Part shown: piece after piece, positions 43,105-54,334 of the stretch
Numbering within the stretch: the first letter of the stretch is position 1
Layout: each line of letters opens with the position of its first letter
The notes under the pieces: generated by a model
What the model saw: only the letters and a program-made list of their open reading frames with translations
Database searches by the model: none
What the model was told of the DNA's origin: nothing
Translations under genes and position numbers: made by a program
NCBI GenBank assembly: GCA_933228675.1
Contig: OW121743.1
Location: 79,355,995 to 79,419,994, forward strand
Reading direction: 5' to 3'
Length of the DNA: 64,000 nt
From: Stomorhina lunata
Lineage: Eukaryota > Arthropoda > Insecta > Diptera > Rhiniidae

Positions 43105-43945
43105 TAATCTATATATATTTAAAAGTGAATGTTTGTCTGTATGTACTTTAAATAATAGAAAATCATGCATTTGATCATGTTATGATCTTAAAAAAAGTTG
43201 TTGCGCATAAGCCGATGAACATTACTAAGTTGGTCGTTCCCACGCCAGTCGGTTCTTCGTACCGAAACGACTCGGAAATCTTATGATTCCGAACAAGGAC
43301 TGCCACTTCTAAGTTATTACGAATAATATCGCAGTTACAACAACAACAACTAAGTTGGTGTGACCAAGTGACGACAGATGGCGTCACTGAAAATTGCTTA
43401 AGGTTAATTAAATCGTAATTGTACATTTGATCATGCTAGGATCTTTAGCAAAGTTGTTGCGCAAGGTCCGCGTAAGGCTTCTAAGTTGGTATGACCAACT
43501 TCCGACAGGTGACGCCACTGAAAAATACTTAAAATAAATTAGGTCGTAAACTGTGGATTGCTATGATGCATGCTATGTTCTTAGGCAAAGTGGTTGCTTC
43601 TGAGTCAACGGAGGTTTCTTGTCTGGTACGATTAATTTCCGATAGATGTCGCCATCAAAATGAATCGAATCGTAAACTATGAATTTGATTATTTAATAAT
43701 CTTAAGCAAAGTTGTGCCCCCGAAGGTTTCTTAGTTGGTATAACTAATTTTCGACGATATCTGGGCCACTGAAAGTTAATCAAAATTAATTGAATCTTAA
43801 ACTATGGATTTGATCATGTTTGATCGGAATACCAGACATTATAGGATTCATCATTTATGATTTTAATAACATTTCATTCCCGTAAAATGTCTTACCTTTC
43901 AGCTGGTGACGCAGCAACGCGTGCTGGGTACAGCTGGTATCCAAT
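43105..43945 (+). mobile_element. Element with ~120-bp internal tandem repeats (copy 2), with SINE-like insert
   Basis: Starts ATATATATTTAAAAGTGAAT and GTTTGTCTGTATGT, continues with about five ~120-bp units (TTTGATCATG, AGCAAAGTTGTTGCGC, AAGTTGGTATGACCAA, GACAG(A/G)TG(A/G)CG(C/T)CACTGAA) and ends GCAACGCGTGCTGGGTACAG CTGGT. Same family as 31201-31895. The first unit is split by the insertion at 43235-43348. Confidence 0.7.
43235..43348 (+). mobile_element. 114-bp SINE-like retroposed insert with 11-bp target duplication
   Basis: CGTTCCCACGCCAGTCGGTT ... GCAGTTACAACAACAACA, bounded by perfect ACTAAGTTGGT copies at 43224-43234 and 43349-43359. The direct repeat and the 3' (CAA)n tail are hallmarks of LINE-driven retroposition. 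The host repeat unit reads through normally if the insert and one duplicate are removed. No tRNA boxes are obvious, so it is either a short SINE or a 5'-truncated LINE end. Confidence 0.8.
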
Positions 43946-44679
43946 AAATTTAACTAAAAATCTTTAATTTCTTCAGCAACAATTTTTTGTATATCCCTTA
44001 GCGCAATCAACATCTTATGTCCCTATTACTTTTTATTAGCAGAAAAAAATTTATATTTCTACCTTTCCTTTTTCTTTTCGCATTATTTATTTATTATTCA
44101 ATTCACTTACTTATTAGAACAAGTGAAATATTAATGATCCTAAAATTATTTCCTGACTGAAATATGACTTAAAAAAAAAACTTCCACAACAATAACTAAC
44201 AAAATATATACAATTTTATTCAAAATATGTTTTAAACGGAAGTTAAACGTTATTTTGTGTAAATTGCCGGTTGTTGTTACCTCTGATTGTATAATGAATG
44301 ACTACGAGTATTTAACAACGGTAAATCGTGGGTAAAAGGTATACGAGTAAACTTGGCATTTACATTGTTACATATTTACATAAGCGGCGAATACCAGTTT
44401 GAATGTGTATGGAATATTTGTGTGTAAATATAAGTTGTTATGAGCTACATATATGTTTACATTAGTTTTTCAACCAGGACCATTTCATCAGTATATCAAA
44501 ATTGTGTTGATGTTTGTAAAGTACAGCAGAGAATTTTTCTACCCATAGAATTACTAATAAGACAATTTAACTTGTTTTATTTCCTATTGTTCTGTTTTTA
44601 TGAAGAAATTATATTAAAGAAACACTTTTTTACAACCAATATTTTTTAAATATTAACGTTTGAAACCAAGTTGTTTTCG
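43946..44679. other. Intergenic, nothing recognised
   Basis: AT-rich unique DNA. The frame at 44440-44649 is low complexity and unsupported. Confidence 0.45.
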
Positions 44680-45025
44680 AATCAAAGGTTGAGGTCTTAG
44701 CTTTAAAACAGTATACAAATTATCTGCATATATTTGCATATTTGACTCTAAATCTTTAATGATTAATATGATTCAACTTTAACTAAAATACTTCAGAATA
44801 AACCACCTTACAATAAAGCATTGATCGCCTAAAGGTATGCTAAAATTATTATTTTTCCTTATTTATATAAATTGTAAAAGTTTAAAGCAATTTCTGTTTT
44901 AATATTTATATAACTTTTTTCAATGAAAACATTCAACAACAAATTCATACCATCTTAAAGTTCAAGGTCTTAACTTTATAAATATAAAAAAATTATCTGC
45001 ATATGTTTGCATATTTAGCCTTAAA
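44680..45025 (-). repeat. Dispersed ~250-bp repeat, two reversed copies
   Basis: ATCTGCATATATTTGCATAT near 44730 and ATCTGCATATGTTTGCATAT near 44995, with GAGGTCTTAGCTTTAAA-type blocks. This is the reverse complement of the family around the plus-strand DUF1091-like gene (22881-28445). Confidence 0.65.
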
Positions 45026-45604
45026 GCAATATATGGTAAAAAGCCCTAATCTTTCTAATTATTCCAAGTTGTTGGCCTAACGAAGCCCTCGTAAGACTAC
45101 CCTTTGTCGTCTTAATCAACATGATCCTAATATCCTTTTAAACATATTTTATTCATCGAAACCCTCTTATCTGCAAATCTAAATGTATTTATCTGATTGC
45201 TTACTTATTTAAATATTGAAGATGTCTACAAATTTTAAATTTTACCACAAAATCGTAAAAAACAGAAAAACTGAAAACATTATTTTCTATGTTAAGCCTG
45301 CTTTCAGACAACAATACAATAAAAACAAGCACTTTATTAATAATCCCGTTTAAGCTTTTAAGGATTTGTTTAGCATATTAAAAGTTTTGCCAAGAACAAA
45401 TTTTAATGTTTTGCTAATATATTCAAAACGGGGGGAGGGAAAAAATCCTAAAGCATAAAGAAGACTAATATAACGAACAAAATAGTTTTAATGACCACAA
45501 ATATTCTTAAGTAGTCGCAATTGTTATTAGCTCTTAGAAGATTAGCAAAAAACATTACTCCAACATGTAAAAAGATTTGGCGTATGACGTCAAAAGATAC
45601 TTTT
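45026..45604. other. Intergenic, nothing recognised
   Basis: AT-rich. No gene, TIR or tandem structure identified. Confidence 0.4.
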
Positions 45605-45648
45605 AGCTGAATTAAATAGAACTGAATCAAAACTGAACATAGAACTGG
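45605..45648. repeat. 12-bp minisatellite, left part
   Basis: GAACTGAATC / AAAACTGAACATAGAACTGG units, the same family as 16625-16945. The series is interrupted here by the TIR element and resumes at 48136. Confidence 0.7.
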
Positions 45649-45839
45649 GACCAAATCGCCTCATTCGATATCGATTGGAAACTCAGACTTTCAGGCAAAT
45701 ATTGTGTAACATACCTTAGGGATTTCTAAAAAAAGTTATTTTGCAAAAAGTTTATTTAATATCTTAAGTTTGATATCATAAGATATCCGTTTGTTTGTCA
45801 AAACATTAAGTTTAAATAAAATTATTTTACTATCAGTTA

Positions 45840-47870
45840 AAATTTTCGATAAAAAATTGTTCTAAAGAAAAATTGTTGAAAACAAATTTGTCTTTAGAAA
45901 AATTTACAAAAAAAAAAAAAATTCTATAAAAATATTTTTCTATAAAATATTTTCGGATACAAATATTTTTCTAAAAAAAAATTTTGAAAGTAATATTTTT
46001 GATGAAAAATTTTTTATAGAAAATTTTTTGATAAAAAATTTGTTATAAAATCATTATTGATAAAAAATTTTCTGTAGAAAAATTTTTGACAAGAAAATTT
46101 TCTATAGCAAAATAAAAATTTTCTATAGAAAAATTTCTGTTAAAAAAGTTTTCTATAGAAAAACTTTTATCAAAAATTTTTGACAAAAATATTTGAAAAA
46201 AATTCTATAGAAAAATTTTTGATAAACAAATTTTCTATAGGAAATTTTTTGATAAACAATTTGTTATAGAATCATTTTTGATGAAAAATTTTCTATAAAA
46301 AAATGTTTGATAAAAAATTTTCTATGCAACAATTTTTGATAACAAATTTTTGATAATAAATTTTCTATAGAAAATTTTTTAATAAAAATTTTTCTATAGA
46401 AAATTTTCTTATCAAAAATTTTTCATCATAAAATAATTTTCTATAGAAAACTTTTTGGTAAAATAATTTTCTATAGAAACATTTTTGATAAACAATTTGT
46501 TATAGAATCATTTTTGATAACAAATTTTCTATATAAAAATTTTTGAAAGAAAAATTTTCTATAGAAAAATTTTTGATAAAAAAATTTTTGATTATAAATT
46601 TTCTAATAAAATTTTTTAATAAAAATTTTTCTATAGAAAATTTTCTTATCAAAATTTTTCATCATAAAATAATTTTATATAGAAACATTTTTGATAAAAT
46701 AATTTTCTATAGAAAAATTTTTGATAAAAAAATTTTCTATAGAAAAATTTTTGAAAGAAAAATTTTCTATAGAAAAATTTTTGGTGAAAAAATTTCATAT
46801 AGTAAAATTTTTGATAAAAAAAATTTTCTATAGAAAAATTTTTAATAAAATAAATTTTCTATAGAAACGTTTTTGATAAAAAATTTTCTATAGAAAAATT
46901 TTTAATAAAAAATTTTCTATGGAAAAATTTTTGATAAAAAAATTTTCTATATAAAAATTTTTGATAAAATAATTTTCTATAGAAAAATTTTTGATAAAAT
47001 AATTTTCTATAGAAAAATTTTTGATAAAATAATTTTCTATAGAAAAATTTTTGATAAAATAATTTTCTATAGAAAAATTTTTGATAAAATAATTTTCTAT
47101 AGAAAAATTTTTGTTAAAAAAACTTTTCCAATTTTCTATAGAAAACTTGTTGATAAAAATGCTCACGATCATCGTAAAAAAATTTATATAGAAACATTTT
47201 TGATAAAAAAATTTCCTATAGAAAAATTTTTTAATAAAAAAAAATACTATAGAAAAATTTGTAAAAAAAAAAAAATTTTTATAAAAAATTGTTGATAAAA
47301 ATTTCTATAGAAAAATTTTTGATAAAAAAATTTTCGATAGAAAAATTTTTGATAAAAAAATGTTCATTAGATACATTTTTGATAAACAAATTTTCTATAT
47401 AAACATTTTTGATAAAAAAATTTTCTATAGACAAATTTTTGATAAAATAATTTTCTATAGAAACATTTTCTACATTTTTGATAAAAAATGTTCTATAGAA
47501 AAAATTGTGATAAAAAAAATTTTCTTTAGAAACATTTTTGATAAAAAATTTTTTGATAAAAAAATTTTCTATACAAAATTTTTGATAAAAGAAATTTCGT
47601 AAGTATTTGTATTAAAAATTTTTCTATAGAAAATTTTTTTATCAAAAATTTTTCTATAGAAAATACTAACGACCATCAGCAGCTAAAAATTTTTCTGTAG
47701 AACAATTTTTGATCTAAAAATTTCCTATAGAAAATTTTTATAAAAAAATTTCCTATAGAAAAATTTTATAAAAAAATTTTCTTTAGACAAATTTTTAATA
47801 AAAAAAGTTTCTATAGAAAAATTTTTGATAAAAAATATTTTCTATAAGAATATGAAAGTTTTTTTTTTTT
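45840..47870. repeat. Type C array, mostly forward, inside a TIR element
   Basis: 30-bp monomers, with six consecutive near-identical copies at 46935-47110 (TTCTATAGAAAAATTTTTGA TAAAATAATT). Short reversed patches lie at 46385-46425, 46625-46660 and 47605-47665. Two odd inserts, CTCACGATCATCG at 47161 and CTAACGACCATCAGCAG at 47666, break the pattern. Confidence 0.9.
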
Positions 47871-47874
47871 TTTG

Positions 47875-47950
47875 GAATCATCAGAGCTACGTGTTGAAAA
47901 AATACCGACTTTAGTTAAAGTATAAAAAACGGCAGCTGTGCCTAAGATTT
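47875..47950 (-). mobile_element. Array-boundary module, copy 3 (inverted)
   Basis: The reverse complement reads AGCTGCCGTTTTTTATACTT, GGTATTTTTTCAACACGTAG and CTCTGATGATTCC. This is the block order of 27083 and 36876, again with the array on the same side. Confidence 0.65.
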
Positions 47951-48135
47951 TTCCCTTTGTGCCTACCTCTGGTGATAGATCTTGAAGAATAGAAAAAAAC
48001 GTCAAAACATTAATAAGCACTTATGTAAACTTAAGCCATTAACATTTATTGCCACAAATATTACTTAAATCATCCTAAAAATATGCTACACAAATATTTC
48101 TAACATATCTTACGTGTCGTTGCCCCCTGAAACTG

Positions 48136-48420
48136 ATATATAACTGAATCTGAGACTGAATTTAGAAGTGAACCTAAAACTGTGAACTGAATCTGAAGCT
48201 AGAACTTAATCTAAGACTGAATCTAAAATTGAACCTTAAAGTGGACCTAGAAATGTAGCTGGAATTGAATGTAGAACTGAATCTAAAACTAAATCTAGAA
48301 CTGGACCTAGCACTGAATCTAGAACTAAATCTAGAATTGAATCAAGAACTGAACCTACAACTTAAACTAGAAATTAATATAGAACTAATCTTGAGTTATA
48401 AGTAGAACAGAGGCTAGAAT
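48136..48420. repeat. 12-bp minisatellite, right part
   Basis: About 22 degenerate copies of GAACTGAATCTA, continuing the series interrupted at 45648. Confidence 0.85.
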
Positions 48421-50244
48421 TAATTTAAGTACATTATTAATAATCCTAAAAGTATGCAATTGATTTATCATGCATAAACATTATAACAATTCCAATGCGG
48501 GTAATACTTTAGCTCTTATCGTTTGCTCTTATTTTGATCATAATTGTACTATGAATACAAATTGCTTGATATTTACTAAGAGTATTGAGCTAATTTTATG
48601 AAATTTGTTTATGGTATCACTTAAGATTTCGATGCTTGTATTAACTTTTCGTTAAGATACACAATTTGCTAAAAGTCAATATCATTAGCATTTGAATTAA
48701 TGCAGAAATTAAAATAATACATTCAAATTTATTCTGTATTAAATACTAGCCAGAAACTAGTGAAATGAAAAAGAAACCAAACAAATAATATCAAATTAAA
48801 TAACCGAAAAAATTGTTGGAAATTATAAATAATATCTCTAATGAAAATTCTGACACCACCCTAATTTAAGTAACTGTAAATGTAATTCCTTTTGGGTTTT
48901 TTGCCTTAACGATTGTCATGTAAATCATAAGACACGTACGTGTGTAAGTGTTAGTTTCGACTCTTTAAAAACTTGCCATTAAATACTCCGAGGACGTTTT
49001 GTACGTGAGATTCAATTTGTTTTTTTTTTCCACCTTACTCATTTTCCTTCAATTTTCCCTACAAATATTTATACATTTCCACCATTTATTCATATACATA
49101 CAAGTAATTTCAATTTACTTAAATGAATTTTCTTGAATGTTTTTCTCCATCTTATTGGAAACATCTCCAACTGTTTCTTGGCACAATTTCAATAGTTCAA
49201 TGGTTATTGAAAAGAAAATTGTGTTATTGTTAAAAACGCCATTGAAAAATAATTTAATTTAAGCGTTAATGTTCTTTATTTCACACAAAAATGGTGTGAA
49301 TTTAAGGTGGAGAAGAAAATAAAATAAAGAGACAGAATTGAATTGTATAATTCGATGAATATCAGGTGAAAAAAATCAATAAAATTGAACAAATATATAT
49401 TGCTCATATGCCCCGATTTGCGCTAGGTGTTATATGAAGAAACCTATTGCCTATTTTTAGGATTAACAAAAATTAATATAGTTTGGTTCGAGTTATGTTC
49501 TAGTTATGGTTATGTAATGGTTATACTATATATATATATATATGTATGTTAAATTTATTAAAATAAAACTTTCCTGAAAATCTAACACTTTATAAATTGT
49601 ATTTATTGAACCATTTACTATAATCCTTCAGCAAAATTTCCCTTTAATGAAGCATTAAAAATCCTTTTTTATTAAAAAGAAAAATTCCAGATTCTTGGAA
49701 TATAACTGATTTTTATATATATACCTATGGATTTTATAACCAACTTAATCATAAATCTCATTGTTATTTATTTGCCCCTCATACCCTTAAATTTTATTAC
49801 TTCAATTTGATTGGGAAATAATGATAATTCCTGTTACAAACACACAAATTACTATAATAATAATAATAAAAGAAGCGATTCAGTTATTGACATTTCACTG
49901 ACCTCAGCAAATACAAATACAAATGTATTGGCAAACAAATACCGCTCTGCTGGTGGCGGTAAAATTGCCAAAACAGCAGCAAATGCTGGTATCTAGAGTT
50001 TGGATTTGTTATACATTTGTCTGCCGTTTTGGTTTTGGCTTGAAAACACCTCAAGTTTTGGTCTAAAAATAAATATTATAACGAAAATCCTCTCGTTTGT
50101 TGAGACCAGAAACATATTTTGTCTGTGAAGATAAATAAATTTATCTTGGATTCGTTTTGGGGGTGAACAGTGGGGTAAGTTGGTGAAAAATACTTGAAGA
50201 CCGAAGCTTTAAACGAAATCAGAAAAAAGATCCAAATTCATTTA
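48421..50244. other. Largest repeat-poor stretch on the right half
   Basis: Unique-looking AT-rich DNA with a (TA)n tract at about 49530. GC rises at 49860-50150. It contains the possible exon 49811-49996 and otherwise no recognised gene. Confidence 0.4.
49811..49996 (+). CDS. Possible small exon or ORF, Asn-rich (61 aa)
   Basis: An ATG frame of 61 residues with poly-Asn (NNNNKRSDS), then VIDISLTSANTNTNVLANKY and AGGGKIAKTAANAGI. The second half has more coding-like third positions (CGC, GGC, GCC) than surrounding DNA, and it lies in a repeat-poor stretch. A donor-like G|GTATCT overlaps the stop. It might be an internal or first exon of a larger gene. No domain is recognised, and it may equally be chance. 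Confidence 0.25.
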   Translation: MGNNDNSCYKHTNYYNNNNKRSDSVIDISLTSANTNTNVLANKYRSAGGGKIAKTAANAGI

Positions 50245-52135
50245 TTAAACACAAATTTTGATCAAAATTTTACTAGAGGCAAATTTTAGTAAAAATTTTA
50301 CCAAAGACAAACTTTGATCAAAATTTTACTAAAGACAAATTTTGATCAAAATTTTACTAAAGACAAATTTTGATCAAAATTTTACTAAAGACAAATTTTG
50401 ACCAAAATTTTACTAAAGACAAATTTTGATCAAAATTTTACTAAAGACAAATTTTGATCAAAATTTTACTAAAGACAAATTTTGATCAAAATTTTACTAA
50501 AGACAAATTTTGATCAAAATTTTACTAAAGACAAATTTTTTCTTAAGATATAATTTTGATTAAAATTTTACTTAAGACAAATTTTGATAAAAATTTTACC
50601 AAAGTAAAATTTTGATCAAAATTTTACTAAAGACAAATTTTGATCAAAATTTGACTAAAGACGAATTTTGTTCAAAATTTTACTAAAGACGAATTTTGTT
50701 CAAAATTTTACTAAAGACGATTTTTGTTCAAAATTTTATTAAAGACAAATTTTGATCAAAATTTTACTTAAGACAAAATTTGATCAAAATTTTACTAAAG
50801 ACAAAATTTGATCAAAATTTTACTAAAGACAAATTTTGATCAAAATTTTGCTTATGGCAATTTTTGATCAAAATTTTACTAAAGACAAATTTTGATCAAA
50901 ATTTTACTGAAGACAAGTTTTGATAAAAATTTTACTAAAGACGAATATTGATTAAAATTTTACTAAAGACAAATTTTGATCAAAATTTTACTGAAGACAA
51001 GTTTTGATAAAAATTTTACTAAAGACGAATATTGATAAAAATTTTACTAAAGACGAATATTGATAAAAATTTTACTAAAGACAAATTATAGTCAAAATTT
51101 TACTAAAGAAACATTTTTATCCAAATTTTGATCCAAATTTTACTAAAGACAAATTTTGATCAAAGTTTTACTAAAGACAAATTTCGATCAAAATTTTTCT
51201 TAAGACAAGTTTTGATCAAAATTTTACTTAAGACAAATTTTTATCAAAATTTTACTAAAGACAAATTTTGATCAAAGTTTTACTAAAGACAAATTTCGAT
51301 CAAAATTGTTCTTAAGACAAGTTGTGATCAAAATTTTACTTAAGACAAATTTTGATCAAAATTTTACTTAAGACAAGTTTTTATCAAAATTTTACTAAAG
51401 ACAAATTTTTATCAAAATTTTACTAAAGACAAATTTTGATCAAAATTTTACTAAAGACAAATTTTGATCAAAATTTTACTAAAGACAAATTTTAATCAAA
51501 ATTTTCTAAAGACAAATTTTGATCAAAATTTTTTCTTAAGACATAATTTTGATCAAAATTTTTTCTTATGACATAATTTTGATTAAAATTTTACTAAAGA
51601 CAAATTTTGATCAAAATTTTACTAAAGACCAATTTTGATCAAAATTTTGCTTATGGCAATTTTTGATCAAAATTTTACTAAAGACAAGTTTTGATCAAAA
51701 TTTTAGTAAAAACAAATTTTGATCGAAATTTTACTAAAGACAAATTTTGATCAAAATTTTACTAAAGACAAATTTTGATCAAAATTTTACTAAAGACAAA
51801 TTTTGATCAAAATTTTACTAAAGACAAATTTTGATCAAAATTTTACTAAAGACAAATTTTGATCAAAATTTTACTGAAGACAAGTTTTGATAAAAATTTT
51901 ACTAAAGACGAATATTGATTAAAATTTTACTAAAGACAAATTATAGTCAAAATTTTACTAAAGAAACATTTTTATCCAAATTTTGATCCAAATTTTACTA
52001 AAGACAAATTTTGATAAAAATTTGTCTTAAGTAAAATTTTGATAAAAATTTGTCTTAAGTAAAATTTTGACAGAAATTTGTCTTTAGTAAAATATTGATC
52101 AAAATTTGTCTTTAGTAAAATTTTGATCAAAATTG
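50245..52135. repeat. Type D 28-bp satellite array, with inverted tail
   Basis: Monomer ACAAATTTTGATCAAAATTT TACTAAAG (28 bp), with a perfect 18-bp palindrome AAATTTTGATCAAAATTT and a GATC site in each copy. Variants include GACGAATATTGAT and TCTTAAGACAT. Blocks of several monomers are duplicated (50855-51110 resembles 51835-51990). From about 52010 to 52135 the monomers are reversed (CTTTAGTAAAATTTTGATCA). Confidence 0.95.
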
Positions 52136-52351
52136 TCTAAGGTGCTAAGGCAAAAGAAGTCGAGCAACTCTTTCGAAATGCGCACTTCATTCAGAAAAGC
52201 AGCTTATAAGGTGAAAGCCTCAACAGTTTTGTCCACAGAGCCACAGCTTATGCTGGGCTGATGACATACAAAGTTCAGAAAGTTCCAGGTGGCAAATTTT
52301 CTATTCGGTAAAGATCTTAAAAGTAAAAAAACAGCGAAAAAATTGAATACA

Positions 52352-52675
52352 GGGGCCATTGCCGCAGTCGATATCGATCGAAATGTAAGATATTTTAGAA
52401 ACATTTGGGCAGCATACTTTTAGGATAATCTAAATGATATATACATAACAATAAGATTCGCAACTTTATAACTTATTTGTCAAAAGTTTTCTGATAGTTA
52501 AAGGATTTAATTTAAACCAAATCTTTTGTCAAACAAACGGATCTGTTAAGATGTCAAATTTTATTAAAATTTTTGCAAAATAAATTATTTTGAAAATCCC
52601 AAAAATATGCTTCAAAATATTTGCTTAAAAGTCATAGTTTCGATCGATATCGAATGCGGCGATTTCGCCCCACTG
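52352..52675. mobile_element. CAGGGGC TIR element without array
   Basis: About 324 bp from CAGGGGCCATTGCCGCAGTC GATATCG to CGATATCGAATGCGGCGATT TCGCCCC, i.e. inverted ends of more than 30 bp. The interior includes TTTAGGATAATCTAAATG, CAAAAGTTTTCTGATAGTTA and AACAAACGGATCTGTTAAGA. It is the array-free relative of 45646-48135. A CAG start fits hAT-like MITEs. No coding capacity. Confidence 0.8.
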
Positions 52676-53275
52676 TGCTAAGAGCATTTTTATTCTGAAG
52701 TGTGCAAATTATTTTGACAAAAAAGCCCCTCAGAATTAAGATGGCAACCAAGGAACCATGAGAAATTACATAAAAGGATATAAATTGGACCAAGATGACG
52801 GAAATGAATTTACTTTTCATTTTAGCTTCTACAACATTCAGTTAAGGTAGCCATAATAAGTCTTGTCTTATGATTATTTCTGACAATCTCAATGTATTTG
52901 TTATATTATGGAATGTTTTTTTTTTCACCCCAAATAGAAACAAAATAAATGACCCAGTGAATTAGTAGTATCTGTCTGTCCTTTTGTCTGTGTTTCCGTT
53001 CGTCTTTCGAAACATTTGTCTCTATATTTAGTGGTATTTAGAGCCAACACATAATTCATCTTAACTGTAGTTTATTGCTTCCAAGCCAGTAGGTTTCTTT
53101 CTACTCCAGTTGTAAACGTTTTCTTAAGTGTATTTTGGTTATTTTCTTATATTTCATCATCTTTTTTTATGGGGGGAGGGCATGAGTTATTGAATTTCGT
53201 TACAAATGACAAGCTGGTGCGTAAAGTGTTTTTAAATAAGGGATTTGTCTGATTGTCGTGTATTTTGTCTTCTGT
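52676..53275. other. Intergenic, nothing recognised
   Basis: No gene or repeat structure. GTCTGTCCTTTTGTCTGTGT near 52974 is a weak GTCY tract that may be a DINE relic. Confidence 0.4.
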
Positions 53276-53277
53276 TA

Positions 53278-53335
53278 GATAGACGGACGGACGGACAGAC
53301 AGACAGACATACAGATAAACAAACATATAGACAGG
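53278..53335. repeat. GACN microsatellite
   Basis: AGACGGACGGACGGACAGAC and onward with (GACA)n and related units, about 58 bp. Similar tracts form the core of DINE-like elements, so this may be a remnant core. Confidence 0.8.
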
Positions 53336-53740
53336 CAGGGAGATCGACCTGCTTTGGTTATTTATTTATGGCTTAAGAATTTGCTGTTTAAGCATCGAGC
53401 AGCCGAGTAGCCACTTGTAATTCATTATTATTGAATTTGGGCGACCAACAAATTAATTTGATTTTCTTTAGGACTGTGTCAAAATGGTTTATTAAATGAT
53501 GTCATTTGAATAAGATTAATCGTTTGAAAATTAATGAGTGGTTTGCAGAGAAATGAAGAAGAATTTAAAATTTGCCACAAAGAATACAATGTGAAGGTGT
53601 AGCACCATAAAATAGTTTAGTGGTAATTTGGGTTTGTGCTGACATTTGAAGCACACACAAATATTGTCTGACATACCTCTTTTCAATATAACGATTGGTT
53701 CGGAATCACTTCCTGAGTAGATTAAACGATGTGTGTTCGA
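53336..53740. other. Intergenic, DINE-like scrap at right end
   Basis: 53690-53740 has ATTGGTTCGGAATCACTTCC TGAGTAGATTAAACGATGTG, the tail motif of DINE-like repeats in reverse, cut off by the MITE at 53741. Confidence 0.45.
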
Positions 53741-53898
53741 CCAGGGTCTAAATCGCCGCATTCGATTTCAATCGAAAACTCGGAGAGGAAAATAAAATGT
53801 TATATATTTTTTAGATAATCCTAGAGGTAGGCTACACAGATGTTTCAGAAAAATATTACATTTCTATCGATATCGAATGCGGCGATATGGCCTCAGAT
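53741..53898. mobile_element. Short deletion derivative of the CAGGGGC TIR element
   Basis: 158 bp with CAGGGTCTAAATCGCCGCAT at the left and ATCGAATGCGGCGATATGGC at the right. The middle retains only the AATCCTAGAGGTAGGCTACA block. It lies within DINE-like DNA (ACGATGTGTGTTCGAC before it). Confidence 0.8.
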
Positions 53899-54214
53899 TG
53901 AAGTCAAAATTAAATTTGAATTTTGTTCGGATCGGTTAATATTTCACGGTACTTTTTTTTTGGATCAATTGCCCCACTAATTCAATCCATTATGTTGGAA
54001 CGAGGAATATAAGTTGTAGAGATTTGGTTTGAACTTTAATAAATTGTATATGAAAACGAAAACTTCTGTGGAAAGTTTAGTTTTATTCTACATAGGAAAA
54101 ATTTGAAAAATTTGCATAGTCAAGACCTTTTGATTCCTTAATCAAGGCCATTGGATTTTTCAATATTTATACCTATCTATAGAAAAATTTGTATAAAAAA
54201 GTTTTTTATAAAAT
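53899..54214. other. Spacer, nothing recognised
   Basis: Unique AT-rich DNA. GAAAAATTTGTATAAAAAAG near 54182 is a trace of array-like sequence beside the next fragment. Confidence 0.4.
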
Positions 54215-54295
54215 TTTTTACAAAAAGAAAGAATACTCGCATTTGATACCAAATCTGTTACATTTATTAATTAATGTAACAGACAAATTTAAAAA
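54215..54295. mobile_element. Fragment of the foldback core
   Basis: ACAAAAAGAAAGAATACTCG, then CATTTGATACCAAATCTGTT ACATTTATTAATTAATGTAA, matching the outer end of the elements at 10732 and 37255. Only about 80 bp remain, and a short array-like tract again precedes it. Confidence 0.7.
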
Positions 54296-54334
54296 CAATT
54301 TAAGTATGTCCTTTTTACAAAGTTATATTTTTTA

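Larger units (their letters stand above)
45646..48135. mobile_element. CAGGGGC TIR element carrying a type C array
   Basis: The left end GGGACCAAATCGCCTCATTC GATATCG and the next 190 bp match, block by block, the reverse complement of 52480-52675. The right end (48055-48135) has the landmark CCTAAAAATATGCTACACAA, then CATATCTTACGTGTCGTTGC CCC, and matches the other half of the same 324-bp element. Between the halves sit a 2.0-kb type C array (from 45840), the boundary module (47875-47950, inverted) and about 100 bp more, including CTACCTCTG near 47964-47972. The array-free relatives imply the array is an insertion into, or expansion within, this element. Confidence 0.7.

Noticed and set aside
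43175..43426. Cys-rich 83-aa minus-strand frame
   Set aside because: Covers the SINE-like insert and its CAA tail (read as GTT), within a tandem-repeat element.
46888..47172. 94-aa minus-strand frame with repeated IENYFIKNFS
   Set aside because: Translation of the six near-identical 30-bp monomers only.
36876..47950. Single 11-kb foldback element bounded by the two inverted boundary modules
   Set aside because: The right module lies inside another TIR element and the interior contains unrelated repeats and a third array, so two independent insertions explain it more simply.
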